Positions 1 to 6,791 are shown, counted from the first letter of the stretch. The stretch: 24,007 nucleotides of DNA from Ruminococcus sp. (GCA_017480485.1 JAFVAN010000012.1:1-24007); one strand, 5' to 3'. Made by a program: numbers and translations. Notes: generated by a model from the sequence alone, not told the origin.

Positions 1-1
1 G

Positions 2-79
2 CCGCCGCTCACGCGACCTGCCCCGGCGGGGCACCGCCCGCCGCTCACGCGACCTGCCCCGGCGGGGCACCGCCCGCCG
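2..79. repeat. 36-bp GC-rich tandem repeat, two full copies
   Basis: Positions 4-39 and 40-75 are identical 36-bp units, with partial matches on both sides; the array may continue beyond the left edge. Each unit can fold two ways: TGCCCC-GGC-GGGGCA (19-33 in the first copy) or CGGCGGG-GCACCG-CCCGCCG (24-43), which exclude each other. It lies just downstream of the stop codon of the leftward gene at 86. There is no T-tract, so a classical terminator is unlikely. Function unknown. Confidence 0.85.
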
Positions 80-85
80 TGCACG

Positions 86-388
86 CTAGCGCCCTTCCTT
101 GGCGTTCCTGCGCTTTATGAGGGCCGCAGCGCCGAAGCCCAGCGCCGCCCCGAGAGCGACCGTCCCGAAGATAAGAGACATTATGCCTCCGCCGATGCTC
201 CCCGCAAGGCGAAAGTCCAAGATGACCTCGCAGATAATACAGAACGCCGCCGAGGCACAGACGCTGAAAATGCGCAGGGGCCGCCTCTCTATCAGCAGCC
301 CTATTATAAAGCTGAGCCCGAAGCCGATGACCAGAAACCACCCGCTGTCGGAGCTTAACATCTGGCGGAAGATCAAAAACGTATCCAT
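86..388 (-). CDS. Small hypothetical integral membrane protein, 100 aa
   Basis: I do not recognise a family. The protein is mostly hydrophobic, with about three predicted membrane segments (roughly residues 15-33, 41-58 and 65-88), then a basic tail ending KRRNAKEGR, which by the positive-inside rule should be cytoplasmic. The ATG at 388 has an AAAGGAAG ribosome site 8 nt upstream. The gene begins 14 nt after the radA stop, so it is very likely the second gene of a radA transcript. The stop is TAG, followed at once by the GC-rich tandem repeat. The rightward ORF of similar length on the opposite strand is a shadow. A role linked to RadA cannot be inferred from position alone. Confidence 0.75.
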   Translation of the reverse strand: MDTFLIFRQMLSSDSGWFLVIGFGLSFIIGLLIERRPLRIFSVCASAAFCIICEVILDFRLAGSIGGGIMSLIFGTVALGAALGFGAAALIKRRNAKEGR

Positions 389-402
389 GTGATATACTTC
401 CT

Positions 403-1779
403 TTACTTCTCAAGCGCGTCGAAGGCTTGCCGCAGGCTGCGGGCGCCGATGAGCTTGATCTTGAAATCGTTCTTGTTTATCTGCCGCAGTGACTGGGCGG
501 GGAGGATGCAACGCTCGAAGCCCATGCGCTCCGCCTCGGAGATGCGCTGCTCGGTGTAGCTGATTCCCCTGAGCTCTCCGCCAAGGCCGATCTCTCCAAA
601 GGCGATGGTCTTTTCGTCCACCACCTTGTCCCTGAGGCTTGAATAGAGCGCCAGCGCTATGGAAAGATCTGCCGCGGGCTCGTCAAGCTTCATGCCGCCC
701 ACCACGTTCAGGTAGACATCCAGCCCGCCGAAGAAGAAGCCCAGCCGCTTTTCAAGCACCGCGATTATCAGGTAAAGTCGGTTGTAGTCGAAGCCGTCCG
801 AGGTGCGGCGGGGGGCCGAAAAGCTGCTCTTTGACACAAGGGCCTGTACCTCTGCAAGAATGGGGCGGCTGCCCTCCATCACACAGGCCACGCAGCAGCC
901 CGAGACGTCCGTGGGCCTGCCCGAGAGCAGCAGCTGCGAGGGGTTCGGCACCTCTGCAAGGCCGCTGCCCCGCATATCAAAGACCCCTATCTCGTTGGTG
1001 GAGCCGAAGCGGTTCTTAACCGCCCGCAGTATGCGGTAGCTGAAATTCCGCTGGCCTTCAAAATAGAGCACCGCATCAACGATGTGCTCCATTACCTTCG
1101 GCCCCGCGATGGCGCCGTCCTTGTTGACATGGCCCACGATGAAGAAGGGCACGTCCTGGCTCTTGGCGGTGTGCATGAAAAGGTTTGTGCACTCCCGCAC
1201 CTGAGTCACCGACCCTGCCGAGGAGGGCAGCCCCTGAATGGTCATGGTCTGGATGGAGTCGATCATCACAATGTCGGGCTCCTCCCGCACCACCGCGTCG
1301 CAGATGGCCTCGCAGTCGTTCTCGCTGACAAGATAGAGCTCGTCGCTGTCAACGCCAAGGCGGGCGGCGCGGAGCTTTATCTGCTTCACAGATTCCTCAC
1401 CCGAGACGTAGAGGATGGTGTGCTTTTTGCCAAGAAACTGGCAGATCTGTAAGAGCATGGTGGATTTTCCGATGCCCGGCTCGCCGCCCAGCAGCACCAG
1501 GCTGCCCTTGACAAGGCCGCCGCCCAGCACCCGGTCCAGCTCGCTCAATCCGGTCTGGTACCTGACCTCGTTGACCCGCGCATCCACCGAGCGTATCTTG
1601 ACTATGTTGTCGGAGATGTCCCGCACGGCCTTGCTCTTTGCGCGGCCAGCCGGGGCAGCCACCACAGGTGCGGTCTCCTCGAAGGTGTTCCACTCGCCGC
1701 AGCCCGGGCACTTGCCGTTCCATTTCGTTGATTCATACCCGCACTCGCTGCAAACATAAACGCTTTTTCCCTTAGCCAT
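403..1779 (-). CDS. radA: DNA repair protein RadA (Sms)
   Basis: RadA is a RecA-like, DnaB-type ATPase that drives branch migration of recombination intermediates during homologous recombination and repair. Seen here at 458 aa, the usual length: an N-terminal four-cysteine zinc finger (C10, C13, C24, C27), a Walker A motif GEPGIGKS at 99-106, a Walker B-like stretch ending VMIDS, the RadA signature KNRFGST in the middle, and a C-terminal Lon-protease-like domain (about 290-450). The ATG at 1779 follows AAAGGAG and directly starts the zinc-finger sequence, so the start is secure. A consensus promoter lies 31 nt upstream. The small membrane protein gene at 388 probably shares the transcript. 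Confidence 0.98.
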   Translation of the reverse strand: MAKGKSVYVCSECGYESTKWNGKCPGCGEWNTFEETAPVVAAPAGRAKSKAVRDISDNIVKIRSVDARVNEVRYQTGLSELDRVLGGGLVKGSLVLLGGEPGIGKSTMLLQICQFLGKKHTILYVSGEESVKQIKLRAARLGVDSDELYLVSENDCEAICDAVVREEPDIVMIDSIQTMTIQGLPSSAGSVTQVRECTNLFMHTAKSQDVPFFIVGHVNKDGAIAGPKVMEHIVDAVLYFEGQRNFSYRILRAVKNRFGSTNEIGVFDMRGSGLAEVPNPSQLLLSGRPTDVSGCCVACVMEGSRPILAEVQALVSKSSFSAPRRTSDGFDYNRLYLIIAVLEKRLGFFFGGLDVYLNVVGGMKLDEPAADLSIALALYSSLRDKVVDEKTIAFGEIGLGGELRGISYTEQRISEAERMGFERCILPAQSLRQINKNDFKIKLIGARSLRQAFDALEK

Positions 1780-1810
1780 CGAGCCCTCTCCTTTGCCTGT
1801 CGTTTTTTTG

Positions 1811-1839
1811 ATTATAGCATATTACGGGAGATTTTTCAA
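1811..1839 (-). promoter_or_regulatory. Sigma-A promoter of radA
   Basis: Read leftward: -35 TTGAAA (1839-1834), 17-nt spacer, -10 TATAAT (1816-1811), with TGC just before the -10 (extended -10). Transcription should begin near 1804, giving a leader of about 25 nt before radA. It sits between radA and the stop of the zinc-ribbon gene at 1882, where I see no convincing terminator, so read-through from that cassette into radA is possible. Confidence 0.85.
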
Positions 1840-1881
1840 GGGTTTATTGGTTGGGCAGGGCAGCAATGTTGAGATCATATT

Positions 1882-2736
1882 TTATAGATGACGCATTGAA
1901 AGCTGTTTTTTCCCTATGGAAGAAACGATGCTATTTACTAACGAGGCCCCCATAAACAAAAAATAAGTCCAATGGTAGCTGATGTTGGAAAAATTATATT
2001 CCATTCTTGAGTCGGCGATACATTCTACAATTATCAACGCAAAAAAGAGAAGATAGCCCGAAAATGTGATTATTGAAGAGCTTTTGATAAACCCAAAGAA
2101 GGACGCAGTTTTTTTATTTAAAAGCATGATCAGAGCAATTATTATCATTATTGAAGATGAGCTTAGGTACAGAAGTAATATTACTAATCTACATAATAAA
2201 ATAACGCTGGCAGCAGCTTTGGTCTCATCATCGTCATCATCAGATGAGTCACCGTATATTTCATCGTATTCATCTTCATCAAGGCTTTTTCTTATCTTGG
2301 AATTATTAAAATAATTTCTATAGAATTGCTTGAGCATTCCTGAAAAAGAAAAATCATGTTCGTTTTTATCTTTCCTTAGTTCCTTTATGCTGTATCCATA
2401 TTCTGTTTTTACTGAAATATCCATATCAGGCTCTGATAATTCAAGCAATTTCTGCATTGACAGATAATCATCCTTTTTTATTTCGGACTTTGCGTATAAT
2501 TTATAATAATAAGCAGACATAGTATTTATGAAGATGCCAGCGAACATGACGACCGAAAGGGCCAGGACCGTAAATATCAGAAAAATACTGTTATCGTTTG
2601 GCGAAGCGGCGTTGTTTATGATTGGCTGAACCTGTCGTACCACTGTGGGTGTTGGTGCGCTGTTTATGCTTTGTCCACAGTATGTACAGAATCTCGCGCT
2701 ATCCTGAAGCTTGTTTCCACAAAATCTGCAAAACAT
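1882..2736 (-). CDS. Zinc-ribbon membrane protein, 284 aa (second gene of pair)
   Basis: No specific function is known to me. The N-terminus is a compact zinc ribbon with CxxC pairs C3/C6 and C17/C20, followed by a proline/threonine/asparagine-rich linker. Membrane segment one is at about 50-71. A charged region (about 75-175) ends in a run of acidic residues (DDDDDE). Three further hydrophobic segments follow at roughly 180-205, 218-240 and 255-272. The ATG has GAGGTG upstream. It lies 32 nt after its neighbour and shares that protein's zinc ribbon, so the two are probably diverged duplicates in one operon. The gene is far more AT-rich than radA, suggesting transfer. The zinc ribbon presumably faces the cytoplasm (inference). 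Confidence 0.85.
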   Translation of the reverse strand: MFCRFCGNKLQDSARFCTYCGQSINSAPTPTVVRQVQPIINNAASPNDNSIFLIFTVLALSVVMFAGIFINTMSAYYYKLYAKSEIKKDDYLSMQKLLELSEPDMDISVKTEYGYSIKELRKDKNEHDFSFSGMLKQFYRNYFNNSKIRKSLDEDEYDEIYGDSSDDDDDETKAAASVILLCRLVILLLYLSSSSIMIIIALIMLLNKKTASFFGFIKSSSIITFSGYLLFFALIIVECIADSRMEYNFSNISYHWTYFLFMGASLVNSIVSSIGKKQLSMRHL

Positions 2737-2768
2737 ATCATCACCTCATAAGACAAATATTAATATGA

Positions 2769-3518
2769 TCAATACCTATAATAATTATTATGTGGAGTTA
2801 TCACAGGCACTGGAAAGGAAGATTTGTAATTCATATCGTTAAGGGAAAAAGAATATACAAAACAAAAAGCAGAGGCCAGTATAATGCACCAAAATCCTGA
2901 ATTCAGGGACAACAGTCCTTTGGATGAATGAGAGATCAAAAACATCATAATACCCTCAATCAAGGACAATAAGGCCGCTGATTTTGCCAACCAGATCAGA
3001 GCTTTTCTTTTCTCGTAATCTCGTTTAGTACTGTTGAGCATATAATTGTTGTTTATTGAAAGCCGAGCATTTACGAAGTGCACTATAATTATTATAAAAA
3101 GGATCAATATTACGATCATAAACATTTGAAGAAAGGATATTGTATCTTGTATATTGTCCGGTAAAAGCTCCCATATTTCATCTTTTGTTGCAATGGACAT
3201 CATAGTATAAAGAGAAAAGGATGTAGACTCAAAGTCAAAAAAGTCTAATACTTCATTCAGCGGCTCGCTCTTGAAAACGTCAAAGAGGGGAAGAAAGCAG
3301 GCAATGATAGCTATGATTGTTATAATAATACTGCCGGTGTTTATCTTGTTTATCGTGCTGTTCATAGTGGTGTATGTAGGAGGAGCCATCTGCCTTGGTG
3401 CCATGTTGTATGGAGGCGGCTGCCAAGGGGCCGTAGGAGCAAAATCAGCTTGCATTCCGCACATTGCACAGAATTTGGCATTATCCCGCAGTTTGCTGCC
3501 GCAATTTCTGCAAAACAT
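2769..3518 (-). CDS. Zinc-ribbon membrane protein, 249 aa (first gene of pair)
   Basis: The protein starts with the same zinc-ribbon frame as its downstream neighbour (C3, C6, C17, C20; the first three residues MFC are identical). A linker rich in Pro, Met and Tyr (28-50) follows, then four predicted membrane segments at about 62-80, 128-150, 172-196 and 206-224. The C-terminal tail is polar and aromatic. The loop from 80 to 125 is acidic and may lie outside. Zinc-ribbon-plus-membrane proteins of this layout are common in Clostridia and mostly unassigned; I do not assign a function. The ATG follows AAGGAG at 8 nt. A consensus promoter overlapped by a palindrome drives it, divergent from the XRE gene at 3652, which is the obvious candidate regulator. 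Confidence 0.87.
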   Translation of the reverse strand: MFCRNCGSKLRDNAKFCAMCGMQADFAPTAPWQPPPYNMAPRQMAPPTYTTMNSTINKINTGSIIITIIAIIACFLPLFDVFKSEPLNEVLDFFDFESTSFSLYTMMSIATKDEIWELLPDNIQDTISFLQMFMIVILILFIIIIVHFVNARLSINNNYMLNSTKRDYEKRKALIWLAKSAALLSLIEGIMMFLISHSSKGLLSLNSGFWCIILASAFCFVYSFSLNDMNYKSSFPVPVITPHNNYYRY

Positions 3519-3544
3519 ATCATCAACTCCTTACACGAAATATA

Positions 3545-3563
3545 GTGTATAATAATTATACAC
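3545..3563. promoter_or_regulatory. Perfect 19-bp palindrome, candidate operator
   Basis: GTGTATAAT-A-ATTATACAC is a perfect inverted repeat covering the leftward -10 box of the zinc-ribbon operon. A further TACACGAA at 3532-3539 repeats the same half-site 27 bp from the copy at 3559-3566. A protein bound here would block RNA polymerase. The 72-aa XRE protein encoded divergently is the natural candidate ligand (inference). Confidence 0.65.
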
Positions 3564-3583
3564 GAATTTTCATGTAAAGTCAA
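3555..3583 (-). promoter_or_regulatory. Sigma-A promoter of the zinc-ribbon operon
   Basis: Read leftward: -35 TTGACT (3583-3578), 17-nt spacer, -10 TATAAT (3560-3555). This is near consensus, so unrepressed expression should be strong. The -35 lies where the -35 of the divergent XRE promoter would fall, so the two promoters may exclude each other. Confidence 0.85.
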
Positions 3584-3600
3584 TAGTTTTTATGGTTTTG

Positions 3601-3609
3601 TGGTATAAT
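3601..3609 (+). promoter_or_regulatory. Extended -10 promoter of the XRE gene
   Basis: TGGTATAAT is a perfect extended -10. No good -35 is visible at 17 nt; that position overlaps the -35 of the divergent promoter. Transcription should begin near 3616, about 36 nt before the chosen start codon. Confidence 0.7.
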
Positions 3610-3651
3610 TTTTATGACATACCAACAACCGAGGGACTACGGAGAAGAGCT

Positions 3652-3870
3652 ATGTATTATTACAAACGCCTTCGCGATCTGCGTGAGGACAATGACTTAA
3701 CCCAGCGGCAGGTCGCTGAATTGCTCAACACGACACAGCAGGTATACAGCGAGTACGAGAAGGGCATACGAGAAATACCATTATACAAGATGATCATTCT
3801 CGCAAAGCACTACAATGTCAGCATAGATTGGATAGTTGAGCTAACAAACGAAAAGCGAAGTATTGAATGA
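3652..3870 (+). CDS. XRE-family (Cro/C1-type) HTH regulator, 72 aa
   Basis: This is a single-domain DNA-binding protein. The helix-turn-helix spans about residues 16-37 (TQRQVAELLNTTQQVYSEYE), followed by the usual helices 4-5 (PLYKMIILAKHYNVSIDWI); almost nothing lies outside the domain. The frame is open back to an ATG at 3592, but that codon precedes the -10 box at 3604-3609. The ATG at 3652, with GGAGAAGA upstream, is therefore the start. It is transcribed away from the two zinc-ribbon membrane protein genes with a shared promoter region and a palindromic site, which suggests autoregulation and control of that pair. A weak terminator hairpin follows at once. Regulation of the pair is inference. 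Confidence 0.9.
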   Translation: MYYYKRLRDLREDNDLTQRQVAELLNTTQQVYSEYEKGIREIPLYKMIILAKHYNVSIDWIVELTNEKRSIE

Positions 3871-3872
3871 AA

Positions 3873-3902
3873 AACTGCGAAAGCCACAAAGCTTCCGCAG
3901 TT
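3873..3902 (+). terminator. Hairpin after the XRE gene
   Basis: The stem 3873-3884/3891-3902 has 12 bp with one mismatch and a 6-nt loop (CACAAA), and begins 2 nt after the stop codon. The downstream sequence AATTATTT is AT-rich but not a clean T-tract, so termination may be modest. Confidence 0.55.
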
Positions 3903-4091
3903 AATTATTTGCAGCCCCGCCCCTTTCTACCGAGTTCACAAATAATTCGCACTTTTTCTCCACGCTCTCAGCGACGATATATTGGGGCCTCCAGGCCTGA
4001 TTTCGGGCGCCGGCCACGACTGCTTGTACCGCCCTTTAGCCGCATTTGTCAAATGTTTTATAAAAATGTACAAAAATTCACCCTTTTGGGC
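3903..4091. other. Non-coding interval between XRE gene and small protein gene
   Basis: No credible gene is seen in the 304 nt between stop 3870 and start 4175. It contains a 9-bp inverted repeat AATTATTTG (3903-3911)/CAAATAATT (3939-3947) around a C-rich segment. Short GC dyads lie near 3987-4010, and a CCC-TTTT-GGG dyad (4081-4090) lies just ahead of the next -35. The rightward open frame crossing it (3867-4130) overlaps both the terminator and the next promoter, so I do not call it. Confidence 0.5.
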
Positions 4092-4120
4092 TTGCAATTT
4101 GAAAAAGGCTGTGCTATAAT
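4092..4120 (+). promoter_or_regulatory. Sigma-A promoter of the 58-aa protein gene
   Basis: -35 TTGCAA (4092-4097), exactly 17 nt, -10 TATAAT (4115-4120). The leader is about 48 nt. A small CCC-TTTT-GGG dyad abuts the -35 and could be an operator. Confidence 0.87.
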
Positions 4121-4174
4121 AGTACCATAGAGAACTGTGTAAAGCTGTTAATGCAGTGAAAGGGGGAATCTCTT

Positions 4175-4351
4175 ATGCAAAAGATATTCTATATTTCAAG
4201 GAACACAGACGGCGGCAAGGAGCTTCCTGCGCCGAACATGAACCGCTTTGACCGCATCAAAAAGCTGAACGCTCTGCTTGAGTGCGGCTGGGCCATCAAG
4301 GACTTCAAGACAGAAAAGGACGGAGAGTTCTTCGTTCTTGAAAAGCAGTGA
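4175..4351 (+). CDS. Small uncharacterised protein, 58 aa, monocistronic
   Basis: This short gene reads from ATG 4175 (AGGGGGAA ribosome site, about 8 nt spacing) to TGA 4349-4351. The product starts MQKIFYISRNTDGGKEL and has a central helix-like basic stretch (NRFDRIKKLNALLE). It continues CGWAIKDFKTEKDGEFFVLEK. It has no signal peptide or membrane segment, so a small cytosolic alpha/beta protein is likely. The codon use is that of the GC-rich chromosome. A consensus promoter and a strong intrinsic terminator frame it, which is good evidence that it is a real, well-expressed gene. I do not recognise a named family. The last part (W-x-I-x-x-F, then a charged turn and FFVLE) resembles a two-strand hairpin. 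Confidence 0.85.
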   Translation: MQKIFYISRNTDGGKELPAPNMNRFDRIKKLNALLECGWAIKDFKTEKDGEFFVLEKQ

Positions 4352-4395
4352 TCTCTTCGGCCGTTTCGACCCGCCGATAACAATGTATTACCCCG

Positions 4396-4423
4396 CCCCG
4401 ATGTCTCATCGGGGTGTTTTTTT
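4396..4423 (+). terminator. Intrinsic terminator of the 58-aa protein gene
   Basis: The stem is CCCCGATG (4396-4403)/CATCGGGG (4407-4414) with loop TCT, followed by TGTTTTTTT. This is a textbook rightward rho-independent terminator 45 nt after the stop. Confidence 0.92.
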
Positions 4424-4430
4424 GTTAGTG

Positions 4431-4469
4431 AAAAGGGATATCCGCCCGCGAAGAGCAGATATCCCTTTT
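4431..4469 (-). terminator. Hairpin terminator after xylB
   Basis: A perfect 12-bp stem AAAAGGGATATC (4431-4442)/GATATCCCTTTT (4458-4469) with a 15-nt loop. Read leftward it lies 29 nt after the xylB stop and ends in TTTT. It may also back up the rightward terminator, since TTTTGCTTTTATTT follows on that side. Confidence 0.75.
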
Positions 4470-4497
4470 GCTTTTATTTGTTAAAACAGCACCCTTT

Positions 4498-6021
4498 TTA
4501 CAGCTTTGCAAGCTTTGCAAACTCGGCCTTGAGGGCGGGGTAGATCTCGGTGTAGAGCCTGTAATACCTTTCGTATTCGGGAACGTTCGTGGCCTCGGGC
4601 TGCTGTATCTTGTCGGTCTTGACTACCGCCTTGCAGGCCTCGGGAACGCTGGAATATACCCCAGCACCCGTCAGGGCCAGCAGCGCCACGCCAAGAGCGG
4701 GACCTTCCTTGGAGGAGGCTGTCTTTACGGGGCAGTTGTAAAGGTCCGAGAGCATGGAGCGCCACAGGGGCGAGCTTCCGCCGCCGCCGCAGGCCATCAT
4801 GTCCGAAACGCTGATGTTCATTTCCTTGAAGACCTCAACGCAGTCACGGAGGCTGTAGGAAACGCCCTCCATCACCGCGCGGAGCATATCCTTCTTTGTG
4901 TGCATGGCAGAGAGGCCAAAGAACACGCCGCGGGCGTCGGGGTCAAGATGGGGCGTTCTCTCGCCCATGAGATAGGGCAGGTAGAGCAGCCTGTTGGCGC
5001 CAACGGGAACGGTGGCGGCCTCCTTGTCCATCAGGTAGTATTCGTCAACGCCCATCAGCGCGGCGGTGTCCTTTTCCGCCTGACAGAAGTTGTCGCGGAA
5101 CCACTTGAGCGAAAGGCCCGCGCCCTGAGTAACGCCCATAACGTGCCACGAGTTTGGAACTGCGGCGCAGCAGGTGTGCACGCGGCCCTTGGGGTCGATG
5201 GAGATATTTGAGGTGTGGGCAAAAACAACGCCCGAGGTGCCAATGGTGGTGAAGGCCTTGCCGTCCTCGCAGACGCCTGTGCCGATGGCAGCAGCCGCGT
5301 TGTCGCCTGCGCCGCCCACAACTATGGTGCCCTCGTTGAGGCCCAGCTCCTCGGCCATGCATTTTGTGAGGCCGCCTGTTATCTCGCAGCTCTCGTAGAC
5401 CTTGCCCAGCCAGCTGCGCTCGATGCCGAAGGCCGTCAGCAGCTCGTCAGACCAGCGCCTGTTGGGAACGTCAAGCAGCTGCATACCCGAAGCGTCCGAG
5501 ACCTCGGTGGCATACTCGTGGGTGAGCACAAAGCGCAGGAAGTCCTTGGGAAGCAGGATGTGTGCGATCTTAGCATAGTTCTCGGGCTCGTTGTTCTTCA
5601 CCCAGAGGATCTTTGCGGCGGTCCAGCCCGTGAGGGCGGGATTGGCGGTGATCTCGATGAGCTTCTTCTCACCAACGTTCTCGTTCATCCAGGCTACCTC
5701 GGCGGCTGTCCTCTGGTCGCACCAGATGATAGAGGGGCGGATGACGTTGTTGTCCTTGTCAAGCAGCACGAGGCCGTGCATCTGTCCCGAGATGCCGATG
5801 CCCTTCACGTCGTCCTTGCTGACGCCGCTCTGGGCCATTACGGCCTTGATGGTGCCGATCATAGCGTTCGCCCAGTCTCCCGGCATCTGCTCGGCATAGC
5901 CGTTCTTGGGCTGATACATGGGGTACTCGATGGTCTTTGAGGCCACAACGCTGCCGTCCTCACTGAACAGCACGGTCTTGGTGCCGCTGGTACCGCAGTC
6001 AACGCCTATTACATAAGCCAT
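4498..6021 (-). CDS. xylB: Xylulokinase (FGGY family)
   Basis: Phosphorylates D-xylulose to xylulose-5-phosphate, feeding the pentose phosphate pathway; cytoplasmic. At 507 aa it is the usual length. It shows the FGGY phosphate-binding start DCGTSGTK (8-15), the xylulokinase signature GQMHG (79-83) whose Met-His contact the sugar, WCDQRT, the catalytic-aspartate segment GGAGDNAAAAIG in the second domain, and TIGTSGVVF. The frame extends to an ATG at 6057, but that codon lies at the predicted transcription start. ATG 6021 has AAAGGAG 9 nt upstream and begins MAYVIGVD, so it is the start. It is last in the fucose operon order but has its own promoter. No xylA is nearby; a related ketose substrate cannot be excluded. 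Confidence 0.93.
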   Translation of the reverse strand: MAYVIGVDCGTSGTKTVLFSEDGSVVASKTIEYPMYQPKNGYAEQMPGDWANAMIGTIKAVMAQSGVSKDDVKGIGISGQMHGLVLLDKDNNVIRPSIIWCDQRTAAEVAWMNENVGEKKLIEITANPALTGWTAAKILWVKNNEPENYAKIAHILLPKDFLRFVLTHEYATEVSDASGMQLLDVPNRRWSDELLTAFGIERSWLGKVYESCEITGGLTKCMAEELGLNEGTIVVGGAGDNAAAAIGTGVCEDGKAFTTIGTSGVVFAHTSNISIDPKGRVHTCCAAVPNSWHVMGVTQGAGLSLKWFRDNFCQAEKDTAALMGVDEYYLMDKEAATVPVGANRLLYLPYLMGERTPHLDPDARGVFFGLSAMHTKKDMLRAVMEGVSYSLRDCVEVFKEMNISVSDMMACGGGGSSPLWRSMLSDLYNCPVKTASSKEGPALGVALLALTGAGVYSSVPEACKAVVKTDKIQQPEATNVPEYERYYRLYTEIYPALKAEFAKLAKL

Positions 6022-6040
6022 ATTAAAAAACTCCTTTACG

Positions 6041-6057
6041 ATGGATTTGATATCCAT
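6041..6057. promoter_or_regulatory. Inverted repeat at the xylB transcription start
   Basis: ATGGAT-TTGAT-ATCCAT is a perfect 6+6 bp dyad at about the +1 region of the xylB promoter, where a repressor would block initiation. No other copy was noticed in the window. Confidence 0.45.
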
Positions 6058-6060
6058 TAA

Positions 6061-6089
6061 ATTATAACAGATGGAAGGGCTTTAGTCAA
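6061..6089 (-). promoter_or_regulatory. Sigma-A promoter of xylB
   Basis: Read leftward: -35 TTGACT (6089-6084), 17-nt spacer, -10 TATAAT (6066-6061). It lies in the 77-nt gap between fucA and xylB, so xylB can be expressed separately from the fucose genes. The leader is about 33 nt. Confidence 0.87.
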
Positions 6090-6098
6090 GGGAGGGCC

Positions 6099-6791
6099 TT
6101 ACCATTCCTTCTGCTCGGGATATTTCTTATACCCGGGGTGCTTGCCCGTAACGCCGTACTGGGGGCGCATACCGATGAGGCGGTCGATGTTCTCTCGGCT
6201 GATGTCCTTGACGCCGCCCAGCAGCCGCGCCACAAGAGAGATCTGGGCCTGAAGCTCAAGGGTCTCCATGCGGTAGTAGGCTGTCGTCAGGTCTGCGCCC
6301 ACGGTGAGGGCGCCGTGATTGGTAAGCAGCATTACATCATGGTGCTGCAAATAGGGCTCGATGGCCTCGGGCACCTCGAAGGTAGAGGGGGTGCCGTAGG
6401 GCGTCAGGGGAACAGAGCCCACGGCGATGACGGTCTCTATCATGCAGTAGTCGTCCAGCGGGATGTGGGCGCAGGCAAAGCCCGTGGAAACAGGCGGATG
6501 CGCGTGGACCACCGCGCCCACGTCGGGGCGGTCGTTATAGCACTTCATGTGCATCTTTATCTCGCTGCTGGGGCGCCAGTCTGGGGCGGGCGCCTCGATT
6601 ATGTTGAAGTCCTTGTCCACAAGGCCGATGTGGTCTCGGGTGATCTCGTACTTTGATATGCCCGTACGGGTGGCAAGGAAGCGGTTCTCGCCGACCTTGA
6701 CGGAGACATTGCCGTCGTTGGCGGCCACCCAGCCCTTCTGCCACATCTTGTGGCAGACCTCAACTATCTGATCCTTTATTTCTTCGTACAT
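6099..6791 (-). CDS. fucA: L-fuculose-1-phosphate aldolase (class II)
   Basis: Cleaves L-fuculose-1-phosphate to dihydroxyacetone phosphate and L-lactaldehyde, using a zinc ion. The 230-aa class II aldolase/adducin fold shows the phosphate-binding GNVS (27-30) and TRTG, the SSE with the catalytic glutamate E77, the zinc histidines HAHP (96-99), and NHGAL with the third zinc histidine near 158. Ribulose-5-phosphate 4-epimerases share this fold. The neighbours FucI, FucU and a fuculose kinase decide for FucA. The ATG has AAAGGAAG at 6 nt and lies 15 nt after the fucU stop, so the genes are co-transcribed. Lactaldehyde reductase (FucO) is not in the window. Confidence 0.93.
   Translation of the reverse strand: MYEEIKDQIVEVCHKMWQKGWVAANDGNVSVKVGENRFLATRTGISKYEITRDHIGLVDKDFNIIEAPAPDWRPSSEIKMHMKCYNDRPDVGAVVHAHPPVSTGFACAHIPLDDYCMIETVIAVGSVPLTPYGTPSTFEVPEAIEPYLQHHDVMLLTNHGALTVGADLTTAYYRMETLELQAQISLVARLLGGVKDISRENIDRLIGMRPQYGVTGKHPGYKKYPEQKEW

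Noticed and set aside
2..79. CRISPR array
   Set aside because: The 36-bp units are directly adjacent with no spacers between them and no cas gene is present.
3867..4130. Rightward 87-codon open frame after the XRE gene
   Set aside because: It overlaps the XRE stop, the terminator hairpin and the whole promoter of the 58-aa gene, has no ribosome site, and its composition is not coding-like.
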